This document shows, in pieces, positions 45,807 through 57,436 of a stretch of DNA of 64,000 nt. Both the position numbers and the translations under genes were made by a program. Below the pieces are notes generated by a model, which made no database searches, was not told where the DNA came from, and saw only the letters and a list, made by a program, of their open reading frames with translations. Source of the stretch: Charina bottae. Its lineage: Eukaryota > Chordata > Lepidosauria > Squamata > Charinaidae. Each line of letters begins with the position of its first letter. The first letter of the stretch is position 1. The stretch spans positions 27,878,274 to 27,942,273 of the forward strand of contig JALMGJ010000013.1 in NCBI GenBank assembly GCA_023362775.1. The letters run 5' to 3'.

Positions 45807-45912
45807 CAGGGTTTCTCAACCTTGGCCACTTTAAGACGTGTGGACTTCAACTCCCAGAATTCCCCACCCAGAAGCCCACACGTCTTAAAGTGGCCAAGGT
45901 TGAGAAACACTG
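45807..45912. mobile_element. hAT fold-back MITE with imperfect 8-bp duplication
   Basis: Starts CAGGGTTTCTCAACCTTGG and ends GGTTGAGAAACACTG. Flanks ACTTTGAA (45799-45806) and GCCTTGAA (45913-45920) agree at six of eight positions. Confidence 0.88.
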
Positions 45913-45920
45913 GCCTTGAA

Positions 45921-47538
45921 GGTCACCATCTAAGCCAAGAAGGGGAGAAGAGCCTGCCCGGGAGCAGAGACCGGCTGCCACTTCTGGGAGGGGTTCTGCC
46001 AGAATGGCCGTGCCAGCAAAGTGCACCCCCCAGCCTGTGGCTGGGAAGGGGCTGGTGGGAATCGCCGAAATGCCCTCCAGGAGCCTTTGGGGAGATAGTG
46101 ATGTTCAGGGCGGACTTGGCCCATGTGGATTTAGTGCCAAAACTGTTACAGCACTGTTTTTTTTTAATTATTGCTTTCTAAATTGTATGTATTTTAAAAC
46201 ATTTAAAGAATAAAATAAATGGCTACAGCAAGGAAGAAAGTGAGAAAGGACATAGTGGATGGAAAATAAAATATCAGTAAATAAACAGAATTGATCAGTC
46301 ATGACATTTAAAATTCATTTCTTTGAGCCAAAACTATTTTGCTCCGCTGGTATCAGCCCTTCGAGGCGGGCCAGGCCGGAAACCGACCCCACGCGCCACA
46401 CTGGCACTCTCCTCCTCCGATCTTGGCCGGACGAGCAGCATCGTGGAGGCCTGGCGGCGCTTCCCTCCCCTCCCCTCCCCTCCCTCTGGTGCCAGAGAGT
46501 CAAGCGGGGCGGTCTGGGTCGCTCTCGCGGCCCTCCTGCCTCCCTGGGCTGAGAGGTCATCTCGGGGGTCTCTGCAATTGGGGGCTGCCTTGGGAAAGGA
46601 GTGCCCAGCATGCTGAGCAAACAGGCCCTGTTCCTGGGAGAGCCGGGCTGGGGTAGAAGGTGCATCTCCCTTGCAGTCCGCATGCCCTGTTGGGCGGGGG
46701 GGGGGGCAATCATTGCTGGGCCTTCAAGGGGGACCCCCTCCCTTTCACAGTGCAAGATCAGGGAGGCTTCTCCTCTGTGGAGAAGAGGCCATCTTGACAC
46801 CAGGAGCTCCTGACCCACCAGGGTGATGGAAGCCGACTCATGGCGACCCCAAATCCTCAGCAAAGGGCCATTTCCCCCGTCTGCTACTCTCTGCCTGCTC
46901 TGCTTGCAGGTACGTTCAGACAAGTTGCCTGGTCCCAGGCCCTTCCCCTTCCTGCACTGCAGGGGTGTCAGGGCCGGTGGAGAGAGTCCTGGGGCCTTCG
47001 GTCGCTGCATTTCCGGGCGGAGGAGGGGAGAATCGTTCGGTGTCCCATGCTGCCTGCCTGGGTTTCGCAAGGTTTGGGAGAATTGGGGTCCCTGAGGGGC
47101 CTCCCTCCTGCCAGGAAAGCTCCTCTGCCTTGTTATGCGAAAGGAGAAAGGGGGGGCTGAGGAGGAAGGGGCTGTCAAGCTTTAAAAAGGAGAGAGGCTT
47201 CTGCACAATGTCTCCCCGTCCATCCATCGCCCTTTCCGAAGTAATAAATCTATTTTACGGACGGCATCCTTAACGTTTGAGGAGGAGCGGGCGCCTCTTT
47301 CGGTTGGAGCTCCTGGGCTGCAAAGGGGGGAGCCGCTCTGGGTCAGACACTTTGGCTAGGGCTTCCGGGTTCCCTCCCCAGGATGGTCTCCAGGCTGCAG
47401 GCAGGGCAGTTCCTGGGCGGGCTTCGGACTCCGGGCAGCAAAGGGCTTCCTATCCACGTCGCTTGCTTTTGCTGGGCCAAACTGGGCCCCTGTGAGAGCT
47501 GTGAGGTTCCCATCTGCCCCCCTCTCGCAGTCATTCCA
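45921..47538. other. Intergenic sequence without a recognised gene
   Basis: An AT-rich patch at 46155-46320 is followed by GC-rich sequence with a G11 run at 46696. The 287-codon open frame at 46315-47178 (minus) overlaps others and has no domain. Confidence 0.4.
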
Positions 47539-47593
47539 AATTCTGGGAGCTGAAGTCCACGCATCTTCAAGTTGCCAAGGTTGAGAAACACTG
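47539..47593. mobile_element. hAT fold-back MITE fragment (right half)
   Basis: TTCTGGGAGCTGAAGTCCAC followed by TTGCCAAGGTTGAGAAACAC and TG at the end; the left arm is absent. Confidence 0.7.
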
Positions 47594-48261
47594 GTATACT
47601 GTCTCTGAGGCTGGAGGTTCCATCAGAATGAATGGCCATCAATTGACGACTTCTGCCAAGTTGGCCTCGTTTGTGGCAGCGAGGAGATGGTGCCTGTCCG
47701 GGGCCTTGTTTCCCTTCAACCTTGTCCTGTGACCAGCTTGGGCTCCAATATAATGAGGGAGGGAACCGGACATCCCAATTTCTTGCTGCTGCTCGGCCAC
47801 ACGTAAATTCCCCCGGAACCAGAGAAGGCGACCAGGAAAGGATCTCGGGGAAAAGGCCATTTCAACAGCGTTGGGCCAGAGCTGCAACTGACCGGCAGGC
47901 CCTGGACTTTCAGAGGCTCTGTGGCTTCGTGATGGTGGGGCAGGGGGGGGCATAATGAGGAAGGGCGGGGCAGAATTTAGAAGGGGGGAGTCGATGGCCG
48001 CTCTGGTGGCTTGGCTGGACAACGGGCCAGTCCTTGGGATATAGCTCCCCCCTGGTGCCTTAAGCACGGCCGTCATTCTAGCCACGAAAAACACGTCCAT
48101 TCTCCACCTGCGCATCCTGCTCGGCCGGAACGTCCTCTCTCGGATGCTTCAAAGGACCACTAAAGGTCACATGGATTTCCATGTGCCAAGCATTGTACCA
48201 AGTCCAAGAGGAAGGCCCTTGCCCCAAATCAGGGCATTAAAAAAACGAAGGGCAGCAGACT

Positions 48262-48318
48262 TCCCCCTTCGGGGGAAGATGGGTAGTAACGTAAATCAAA
48301 TAAATAAATAAATACTCC
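48262..48318 (+). mobile_element. LINE 3' end fragment with (AAAT)n tail
   Basis: CCCCCTTCGGGGGAAGATGG leads into TAACGTAAATCAAATAAATA; the short hairpin plus AAATA tail is typical of squamate LINE 3' ends. Confidence 0.5.
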
Positions 48319-51300
48319 AAGAATGGAAGAAGAACCTGGTGGGCCAAGGCATCATGGAGCAACGTGCATTTATTTCCATACTTCTCCTGTCTCGGGTTGC
48401 AGGAGGATCAAAGGTTCGGAGACGCCCTCTGCTTCCTGCCACCATCATAAAATCAAATTATTCTTGGTAGAGCTTCTGTCCATCAAGAAAGCCCCTGGGA
48501 GAATCGATCTCACACTTGGATGAGTCCAGCTCTACTCCGGCCTAATCAGACTTGACACGCCTTGGCGCAGGAGACCCCCGTGCCTCCCCGCTTGCACTTT
48601 GGCTCTTCAAGGGTCTGGCTCAACTTAACGGGATTTAATCAGGCTGCCTGATTAGAGACCGCCGGGGCAGCATCCCTGCCCCAGAATAGGTTGAAGGCTG
48701 CCTCGTAAGTCGCTGGAGAAGCGGAGCCGTCCAGTTGGATCAGGATCAGAGGAATGGGGCTCAGACCTGACCTGAGAAGGGCCCCAGGAGGGGGGAGAAC
48801 GGAGCCTGCAGACCCCACTAAGGCCACACAAACCGAAGCGGCAGACCACGTCCCCTGACATTGGGTCGATATTCTGGGGCATGCAAGATGTTGCCTTTTT
48901 TCCTCTTTTTAAAAAATGCCCTGTCTCCTCCTCTCTCTCAAAAAAAGAGGCCAGCTTGGTAGAGTTGCCAAAGCTAATCAATCAAGTTCCGTGAGGGTTC
49001 CGTAGCGGGAAAGCAGGAGAACTTGCCGTTAAGGATAAAACTCAACGCCAGCTTTGCCCTCCTTCTCAGGAGGCGCCTGAGAACAACCACGGAGAGCTTT
49101 CGAGAAAGCAGGTGTCACCTTCCTGGGGAAGAGCTGGTGGGTGGGAAGAAGCAGATACCCCTGAATTGTGGGCACTGAGGGTAGACAGCCAGAGGTCCGG
49201 GGGGTGGGGGGTCCCTTTCGGCTGACTTGGGGGTCCTCCTGGGCTCCTGGTTAGCCCGAGATGCTGGAGACGGGAGCCCCTTGGCCCGGTCTCTTCTATT
49301 CTGAACCCCAATCCAAGGGGAAGTGTATCAAGACCCGACGTTGGCTCAGGGTGGCCCTTGGGGCCAAGTTTGCCAAGGGCAGGGATGGGGTTTGCACATC
49401 CGTTGCGTTCCTCCCGTCCAGATCGGTGGGTGCTGGGTTTTATCCCAGGCCTGGCTGGATCGACGCCATGGCTGAAGCCTGCATAAGGGGGCAGATCCTG
49501 CTTTGGGGGCCTCTGGATTTGGGGGACCCCTGAAATTTGGGGACGGTGCAGCCAGAAATCAGCGGAGCAGCTTCCTACCCAGTCAAAGGAGAAAAGATAC
49601 AGAAATTGGAGCCTCAGCTTTGAGCAGCGGTTGTGAACGAGAACGGTGAGAATTGCAGAGAGGGTTCTCCAAGCGTGCGTGTTTGTGTTTGTGTCATCAG
49701 CTTAAATTCTGATGAAGAGCAGCCTCCTTCTCTGCCAATCGGAGGAGAGATTTCTGGGAGCTCTGGAATCTCTGGGGCCTGCCACGCTCCCCCCCTCCGA
49801 CTTGCTTCCCCTCTTTTTTCCCTCATTAATTCCAGCAACCTTTCCGGCATAACCTCCAGGGATGCCTGATTCACTCGGTGTCTCTTAACACTCCATTTAA
49901 AAATTACTCCACTGTCAACACAATCCGAACCCCCCAAAATTCCCAGGGTTGTGGAACTGCAGCGAGGGGCGGGGAAGGCCGGGGCAGAACGAGCGGGGGC
50001 CAGAAGGGAGCCGGGGCAGCACGGAAACCCTGGGCTGTTTCTGGCTTCCCCGGAGCCGGGGAGGGGGGTTGTGCCTCGCGGCCATGCTTTCGCCCCTCCG
50101 GGAGGGACTCCAGTTGCTCTTGAGCATGATCCGCTCCTCCATTGCTGCCCCATCTGGGAAATTAGTCTGGTGGCTAATAATGCTGACAGATGACTTGCCT
50201 CGCTGGAAATTGGCAAGGAGAAAAGCAAATATTCATCTGGAGATAACCTTTGCAGAAACAGCCAGCGTGGAGATGAAGCGCTTGAGGGTCAGCCCAGCGG
50301 CAGCCACCCTTCCAAGCATTCACTGACCTGGGCAGGAAACACCACACCCTGCTGAAGGCCAGTGTCCTCGGGGGCTGGAAAGCCTGAGGCTGCCCACGCC
50401 TCGCCCGCTTGCTTTGCTTCGTCCGCAAAACCAGCTTTAATATTTCAGAGCAAAATAATATGCCTGTCACGGTCCCTGTGGGACTTCAGGCTTTCTTCTT
50501 CGGGGAAGTCAGTTTAGTCGCCCCTTTGGGCAGCCAAGTAACACGTGCCAAGGTCCCAGGCTGAGCCGTTCTGCCCCTGCACTTGGGGGGGGGTCAGCAG
50601 TGTTGCCACCAGCTCCCTCCCTCCCTCCCGGGACCACCTTTGAAGGGCCAAAAGCACAACATTGTCTGGAAGCTCTGGTGGGCACGGGAGGGAGTCTCAC
50701 CCGCTCCCTTTCCAGGGAGTTGGAGGCGCCCGGGCAGCCTCCAACACGGTTCCTCTCATGCTGGCCTCTTCTGGCTTGCAGTGATGGGAGTGAATATCCA
50801 GGACTGCTGAAAGTTGACCGAGTTCTCCCTTAAGGGGGGTCCAGCCAAGGGGCTTTTGGGGGACCCCTCATCCGGGCCCCATAACATTGGGACCAGGGAT
50901 GCAGGAAGCATCCAAGTGCTGCAGGCTGGCACAGCTTCAGGGGGCAGGCCCAGGGAATGTGGGGGGGTTCATGCTGGCAACCTCCCTGCCTGCTTTGCTC
51001 ATAGCTGCTGTCCTCTGCAGTGCCCTCTGCACGCGCTCAGTTTCTGCACCAACAGCTTTACTGCTCCTCTGTTTCAATTTACCCACCTGGCTGGTCAGAC
51101 GGGGAGGCGGTTAACGCGGGTGAGCAGGGCCTCAATCCCAGGGAGGCATCAGGGCATCAGCCTTTGAAGCGGGCGCAGAATGGCCACAGCCAAAGGCCGA
51201 GCGAGAGTGACAGACCCCACGCACCACGACGCCAGGAAGGCCAGGATGCGGAGCCCTTCGAGGAAGGGCAGAAAAGCCGGCTCTGAGCCCAACAGCGTCC

Positions 51301-51444
51301 CATCCGGCCCCGCTTCTTCCTTTCCGTGGTTGCTGTCGAAAGATGCCGGGAGGCCCAGGAATAAGGCGGTCCCCCCAGGGCGATTAAGAGGTATGCTGCC
51401 CCTGCACACGGAGGCTCCATTAACCATCATGCTCTTCGACAGAA

Positions 51445-51471
51445 CCCTCCTCCTCCTCCTCCTCCTCCTCT
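51445..51471. repeat. (CCT)n microsatellite
   Basis: About eight CCT units; encodes a leucine run in a spurious open frame. Confidence 0.9.
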
Positions 51472-51738
51472 CTCATCTAGAGGTTTGCAAATCCCAAGTG
51501 ATGATTCCTACGTTTCAGATGAACATGAGAATTGCCCAGATGGCGCCACCTAAAGTGATGCATCTGGGCAACCCCAAAGAGGGGGTGAGAAGGCCACCAC
51601 TCCCCACTCCCCCGGTTGCTGTTCCCCGGCAAGGAGGGGGCAGGAGTATTCTGCCCCTGAACATGGAGGCTTGGCCGTTACAACTAGCAGCCACTGTGCC
51701 AGTCTCTGAGCTTCTTTTAAGGAACTCCCCACCAGCAG

Positions 51739-51784
51739 AGTTGAAGTCCACACGCCTTAAAGTGGCCAAGTTTGAAAAACGCCG
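51739..51784. mobile_element. hAT fold-back MITE fragment (right half)
   Basis: GTTGAAGTCCACACGCC, then AAAGTGGCCAAGTTTG and AAAAACGCCG; degenerate terminus, left arm absent. Confidence 0.6.
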
Positions 51785-52642
51785 TTTTAGAGTCATCCAC
51801 GTTATGGAGAAAGTTCTGGTTTGTGCAGGTTCCTCTGGTGGACTTCCTTGGTGCTTCCCGGTGGCACCGCCCTTTGAGGGGCCTGCTGGCACCTTGGCTT
51901 GCCATGGCTGAAGCTATGTTAGGGCAGAGCCAGTAGCAAAACCAGAGAGGATTTGAGCATCTGCAGAGTGCCGCCAGAGGGCTCTTCCTGAGACCCGAGG
52001 GAAAAGTCTTGGCGGGATCGGCCCCTCTTCTTGAAGGTAAAGCAGCTGGAAGTGCAAGAGGAACCCCAAGGCACAATTGCCAGATCCCCAATTTTTTCAA
52101 TAATTGCCAGAAAAGCCACGCTCAGGGGATTTGGGGTGTAAGAGCTGATCCGAGAGGAGGCGGGTGGGAGTCAAGGCACCTTCCCCAGCCCAATGCTCTT
52201 TGCAACAGAGAACGGAAGGAGGACCCCACGCATCTGGGGAGCCCCAAAGGAGGGGAAGTGGCAGGGCGGGCATCACGAACATGGGGAGCCCCCCCGGCCC
52301 GCCCCCCCCCCTGGAACTGGGGGCTTCAACCTGCCTTTCCATTCTGCGATGGGGCTGGGCATCTGGGGCATCTGTCCTACGTCTCCAGTGGCGAATTCTG
52401 CCCAAATTTGCTTGGATGTAAGTCTACCTCAACTGGTCACTGGGGCATCCCTGGGGGGAGGGGGACAGTTAAAAAAAGCAAGGTGGAAGCCCCGGGCATG
52501 TGATCAAAGCTCTGTCCCTTTTTATGTGCTTCTCATGACTTGGATCGCATGGTCGCGGTCACCATCTTGGCACCAGATGCCCCTGCCACCGGCCATGTTC
52601 TCCCCTCACTGAGCATCACACACCAGAGATTTGGGGGTCCCC
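51785..52642. other. Intergenic sequence without a recognised gene
   Basis: GC-rich with overlapping open frames on both strands; none recognised. Confidence 0.4.
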
Positions 52643-52651
52643 AACTCTTGG

Positions 52652-52678
52652 CGGGGGGTACCTTTACCTTTACTTTTT
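52652..52678 (+). mobile_element. 27-bp SINE tail insertion with 9-bp target duplication
   Basis: The GGGGGTACCTTTACCTTTAC tail, matching the 3' end of the SINE at 11697, is flanked by AACTCTTGG at 52643-52651 and 52679-52687. It is an extreme 5'-truncated retrotransposition product. Confidence 0.8.
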
Positions 52679-52687
52679 AACTCTTGG

Positions 52688-55269
52688 ACACATCCTCCCT
52701 GGACTCCAGAGCCTCTTGGAGAGAAGTGGGTCGACGATGAAAGAGCAACGCAACCTCGTCCTGCGTTTGGAGCCTCGCCGGCTTCCAGGACACAAAAAAT
52801 TGAAAAAATTGAAAAAGTGAAGGCCGAGTTCGAATTTTAATTAATTGGTGACTGTCACAGCCAAGCTTTCTGCAGCCGATGCCACAAATTTTGAGCATCC
52901 CCCGCCCCCCCAACCAAGTGCCGACCTGGCCATTCATCCCCGGCCTGGGCTAATTAATTATTGATTTGTTCTGGCTAAAATAGCCGGCCGATCGATGGAG
53001 AAAAAAGCAGGGAAATGAAAGATTTTTAACTTCCTTTCCTTTCCTTCTTCTTTTTTTCCTGACCGCAAAAGGTTTCCAAAATGGCCATGAAAGCAGGACT
53101 GCCACCGTCCGTCTTTGCTAAGGACCTGGGTTAGTCCCCGTCTCGGGGTTCGGTGGGGCTGAGTTACCGGGGGTCTCACATCCCAGCCGCAGCCTTTCCA
53201 GACTGGATTCGGCCCCCTGAACCCCACAATGAATAAGGGGTTTCTCTGAGCCTTTCTCTCCTGCTCCAGATGTGGATGAACCCCGCCAGTCTTTTTTCAA
53301 AGGGAGGAGTGGCCCTCCTTGCACGCATGGGCTAGACGGGGCCTGACTGAATGTGGAAAGCTCAGGTTGTGCTTTTTGGAAGGGGTTCTGACTGAATGTG
53401 GAAAGCCTTTTCTGAAAGGAAAAGCAGCTGAAACTGAGATTGGGGGGGGGGGGAACACCTGCACTTAATTTGGACACCTGCACTGAGTAGGGGTGGGACT
53501 GGATGGCCTCAAGGGCCCCTCCCAGCTTCTTTGGATTCCAAGCAGGCATCCAGGTCACCGCTCATCTCATGGCTGTCTTGTCTTGGGCTGCTCTCTGCAG
53601 TCTGCTGCGATCTGGAAGGAGACTTTCTGACCCTTTCTCCAACCTGGTGCCTGCTAAGAGCAGCAGAGGATGACCCCCACCCCCACCCCCGCCCAAAGGA
53701 ACCGAGGGGAACCTAAAGGATCAGGCGTTGGTGTGTGACCTTGTTCTGTGGAAATCTGCCAAGAAGAAAATGCAAACTGGGAGAGGAATCCAGTGTGTGG
53801 GGGGGGTCTCCTTTGCAGGTAGATCCTGCTCCAGCGCCAGGTCACACAAGCCGTGGGCCCAGAAAAGCAGCGCCTGGACAGGAAGCCCCTTGCGTATCCT
53901 CTGGGGCCCGACTGCCAAGCCCAGAGAGGAAAATACTCAGAAACAGAGAGTGCTTGAATGGTGCCAATTTTGCAAAATCGGAGGTCTAGGACAACATTTG
54001 CTTTCAGCTTAAGGCACCCCAAACTCTGTCTTGGTGCCAGAATGCATAATACTGCAACCAATTCCAAAACCATGCTCCATTTTTTAAAAAAAACGCATCC
54101 CCTTTTCTGAACTGAGGCAAGGTCTCACGGAACCTCCCTGCAGCTCTTCTCCCCACCCCACTGTAACCACTGGACTTCACTCTCCTCCCGGAACGGAGGA
54201 CTTACTGGGGAAACGCCAATTTCTCCCCAACTTCAAGGGTGAAATCCAGTTTCTCCTGCCCTTGTGTATCTTCTAACTACCCTTCCTTGCACACTCACTC
54301 AACACACACACCTTAGAGAGGCTCCAGTCCTGCCCAGCAAACGCAGCTCTCTCCAAGCTACTGACCATCGAGAAGGACAATGTGCAGAGAAGCTGGAGCT
54401 TCTGATTTAAAACTTACCATTTAAATTTGCTTTTAAAAAATTCATTAAAGCCTGACATTAATGGAGTGAAAAGCCATCTGGGACAGGATTTAAAACGGAC
54501 TTTAACACTGTTGAAAGAAAAAAGAAAATGTGAGCTGGGCGATTGATTCCTAAGTTACCTACTTCAGAAAAAGCTAATTTCTGCAAAAGGAGGCAGCGGG
54601 TCTGAAGGGAGCCTGTTGAGCACACACGCGCCCGAGGCAGAGAACTGGTCTTCATGAGTGCAAACAGATCAGGGCCCTGGTCTATTCTCCGGGAGAGGCT
54701 TTATGTGACGGGGGAGAGATTTTTAAAATCGTAACGATTTGCTTAACAAACTGCCCATTCAGATCAGTGGGCACCCTAGCATTAAGAGGGAGGCAACGGA
54801 GGAGACGTTTTTAGCACCCTCTCCCAGCCCCGCACTTGTGGCCACCCAAACCGTTAAGCATCCACGCCTATGGGCGGTTGAGATGCCTTGGCCCACAGCG
54901 CCCTCTAGTGACGAGCCCTGGAATGGCTGGGACTGAAAACATGTCCCGGATTTGGGGTGGGGGGGTATAAAAGGAGCCCAGCTTTCAAATGTGTTTTTAC
55001 AAAATTTGTATTGATTTGCCCAACTGTATCTGGTGGTTATTTGTTTTATTTTTTGCTTTTAAGACATTTTTTATGGATTTGCTTTTAAGGCATTTTCAGT
55101 TATGGATCTTGGTCAATTTCAGAGGCCATTGTGCTATATTAGGGGCTGAAGGGCTTTTCAAGATAAAATCCGTAATGCGGCCACGAGGGGCTTCGAAAGG
55201 TATCGCTCACATTCCTTGAGGAGACTTTTGCTTATCCAGCGGCTTCGACATTCGGTGTCTTGCTGTAAC
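52688..55269. other. Intergenic sequence without a recognised gene
   Basis: A GACTGAATGTGGAAAGC direct repeat occurs at about 53345 and 53392. A G12 run lies near 53442. AT-richer unique sequence spans 54390-54560 and 54980-55200. No gene recognised. Confidence 0.4.
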
Positions 55270-55277
55270 CTTTAAAG

Positions 55278-55376
55278 CAGCGTTTTTCGAACTTGGCAAC
55301 TTTCAGCATGCTGGCTGGGGAATTCTGGGAGTTGAAGCCCACGCATCTAAAAGTTGCCAACTTTGAAAAAACACTG
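55278..55376. mobile_element. hAT fold-back MITE with 8-bp duplication
   Basis: Starts CAGCGTTTTTCGAACTTGG and ends AACTTTGAAAAAACACTG. Flanks CTTTAAAG (55270-55277) and CTTTAAAC (55377-55384) differ at one base. Confidence 0.88.
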
Positions 55377-55384
55377 CTTTAAAC

Positions 55385-56477
55385 AAAGTCATAACGTAGG
55401 CTTAGGCAGAGCCGCAAACTGAAAACTCAGCATTAGGAATGTTGTTCTTTTGCACTGTCTATTTTGTTTCTGGTGTTTCAAACATTCATTTTCATAAAAT
55501 GTAAAAGCTCCCCTTTTGCCAATCCCCAATCCCTGCGCTGCGCTCTGAAAAACCTTTGCTCTGCCCAGCTGCTCAATTTCCAAAGGCCGAGCAGCATCCC
55601 ACACTACCAATCCAACCCCGTTGGGCAGCGTTTTCATTTTTGTCTCCTTCCCAGATGCTTTCGTAGGGGGAAAAACGGAAATTGGAGAGGCATCCTCAGA
55701 AAACGTCCATGAACGAGGCAGGCGACAAAACTCTTGTGAGAAGAGCCTTCTCTGGAAGCCCCAGGAGCCAAGAACTAATTCTGGTTAATTTATTTGTACT
55801 GCTTTCAAATGAGACTTTAATGGCGCTATTGCCCTGCCTCCAACATGCCGCTCGGTGAGAGGTCCAGCTGGCAGCATCCGCGTGTCTCAGCCTCCCAGAT
55901 TCCAGGCCCTGCCTCCCATCTTTGTTTTCTTTCCCCAAAACTAATTTGCAGTGCAGTAAAAGAATGGAATAGTGCTTCAGGGTGGCTGCATTACCTGGCC
56001 ATCTGGAAGCAGCGGGTTTGGAAGTGCAGGCCAACACAGGTCTGCCGAGAAGTCAGCTCCATCACTTCAAAAGCGGTTTATTTCTCGCTACATGGGTGTG
56101 GATTTCGAGATGGAAAATGTCCTGCTCGGTGGGGGTGAAGACCAAGATGCCACTGTCGACTTCTTGCATGAAACCGAAAAAAACGAAAAAATGATACTAG
56201 GATTTGACGATTAGATAAGTAATGGACAGTAGAAATAATGGAAAACATTTGGTAAATTTAGAGTAAGATCTTGATGTAAATGTATACCTATAACTGTAAC
56301 AAAGAAGGCCGGTAGTCAATTCTTTTTCTCATGTTTCTGTTTCTTTTTCTAGCTTTTCTAGCTGTTTTTCTTTCTTGCATCTTTGATGCTTTCACTTTTT
56401 CTTTACTTTGTTCTTCTATTTACTTTAATATTTGTTTGTTTTTATTTTTGTATTTTAAAAAATTTAATAAAGTCCTG
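55385..56477. other. Intergenic, AT-richer, no recognised gene
   Basis: Largely unique-looking; T-rich at 56320-56470. Some of it may belong to the retroelement whose end lies at 56478. Confidence 0.4.
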
Positions 56478-56520
56478 TCCTCTGAAGATGCCAGCCACAG
56501 CGACTGGCGAAACGTCAGGA
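56478..56520 (+). ncRNA. Second hammerhead-like motif (retroelement end)
   Basis: CTGAAGA (56482-56488), one extra T, helix II GCCAG/CTGGC (56490-56494 with 56504-56508), then GAAA (56509-56512) and CGTC. Stem I is TCCT (56478-56481) with AGGA (56517-56520). The layout is the same as at 23392, including the single extra base before helix II. Confidence 0.45.
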
Positions 56521-56595
56521 ACCAGAACTGCCAGAACATGGCCACACAGCCCGGAAAACCCACAACAACCATTAATAAAGTTTGTTTAAAAAAAA
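56521..56595 (+). mobile_element. Retroelement 3' segment after the hammerhead-like motif
   Basis: ACATGGCCACACAGCCCGG and AAAACCCACAACAACCATTA form a block that recurs with the preceding motif in many reptile genomes as I recall. The class is probably Penelope-like, by analogy with 23300-23520. Confidence 0.45.
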
Positions 56596-57009
56596 GTTCA
56601 AGATGCAACTGTCCGACTGTGGCTCACTGGACAGAAGGAAACAATTTCACTGCCTTTTTATTTGCAAGGCCCCATCAGGCTCTCACTTAATCAGCGCTAC
56701 CCTGTTCTTGCCTTTTGCACAAGAGGAGATGGTCATCTGGGAAGGGATTTGCCCAGAAATAAGTCTGAAAGAATTCGGCAGAACAGGCTTCCTTATAAAC
56801 ATATTTAGAGTTGCCATTTGCTGTTTTTGGACGGGGGGATTTGCCATATTCCAGAAGGGCTTTCTAGTACATGGCAAATGCCTAGAAAAAACAAGGTATA
56901 ACTTTAAAATGTACAATTCCCACTGCCCCCCCCCCCACCGCCCTTCCAATACAGAGAAGCAAAAGAAGAAGAATCATGTAATCTGCCAGAAGGGCAGAGA
57001 GGAGACAGT

Positions 57010-57212
57010 GAGAGGAAGAAAAAGAGAAGAGAAGAGAAGAGAAGAGAAGAGAAGAGAAGAGAAGAGAAGAGAAGAGAAGAGAAGAGAAGAGAAGAGAAGA
57101 AAAGAAAAAAAGAAAAGAAAAGAAAAAAAGAAAAGAAAAAAAGAAAAGAAAAGAAAAGAAAAGAAAAGAAAAGAAAAGAAAAGAAAAGAAAAGAAAAGAA
57201 AAGAAAAGAAAA
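57010..57212. repeat. 203-nt all-purine tract: (GAAGA)n then (AAAAG)n
   Basis: No pyrimidine on the + strand from 57010 to 57212. About 16 GAAGA units are followed by AAAAG units. Charged open frames on the + strand and S/L/F-rich frames on the minus strand are artefacts. Confidence 0.95.
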
Positions 57213-57362
57213 TGGAAAACTAAAGTCAAACCAATTACATTTGCCTTTACGTGCTTTTGTCTGCAATGTAAAGATTTCACTTTTTATGCTCAAACATCGA
57301 TGCAATGGAGAAAAGTGTGGGTGTGGGTGTGGGGGGTGTGGGGGTGTATGTATGTATGTACG

Positions 57363-57436
57363 TTCTTAGTCGTAAGCCACCCAGAGATGTTTCGGAGTCA
57401 GGCAGCCTATAAATCAGATCAATAAATAAATATTAT
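57363..57436 (+). mobile_element. LINE 3' end (CR1/L2-like)
   Basis: GTAAGCCACCCAGAGATG, then AGGCAGCCTATAAATCAG and an AAATA tail. A GT/TATG-rich simple repeat at 57316-57361 precedes it. Confidence 0.6.

Larger units (their letters stand above)
47594..51738. other. Intergenic sequence without a recognised gene
   Basis: A LINE-like 3' end (TTCGGGGGAAGATGGG then (AAAT)n) lies at 48262-48318, and (CCT)n at 51445-51471. The stretch 50140-50290 is AT-richer and repeat-free, a weak candidate for regulatory DNA. No exons recognised. Confidence 0.4.

Noticed and set aside
56582..57223. 213-codon open frame ending in Lys/Arg/Glu repeats
   Set aside because: The C-terminal half is simply the translated purine pentanucleotide repeat.
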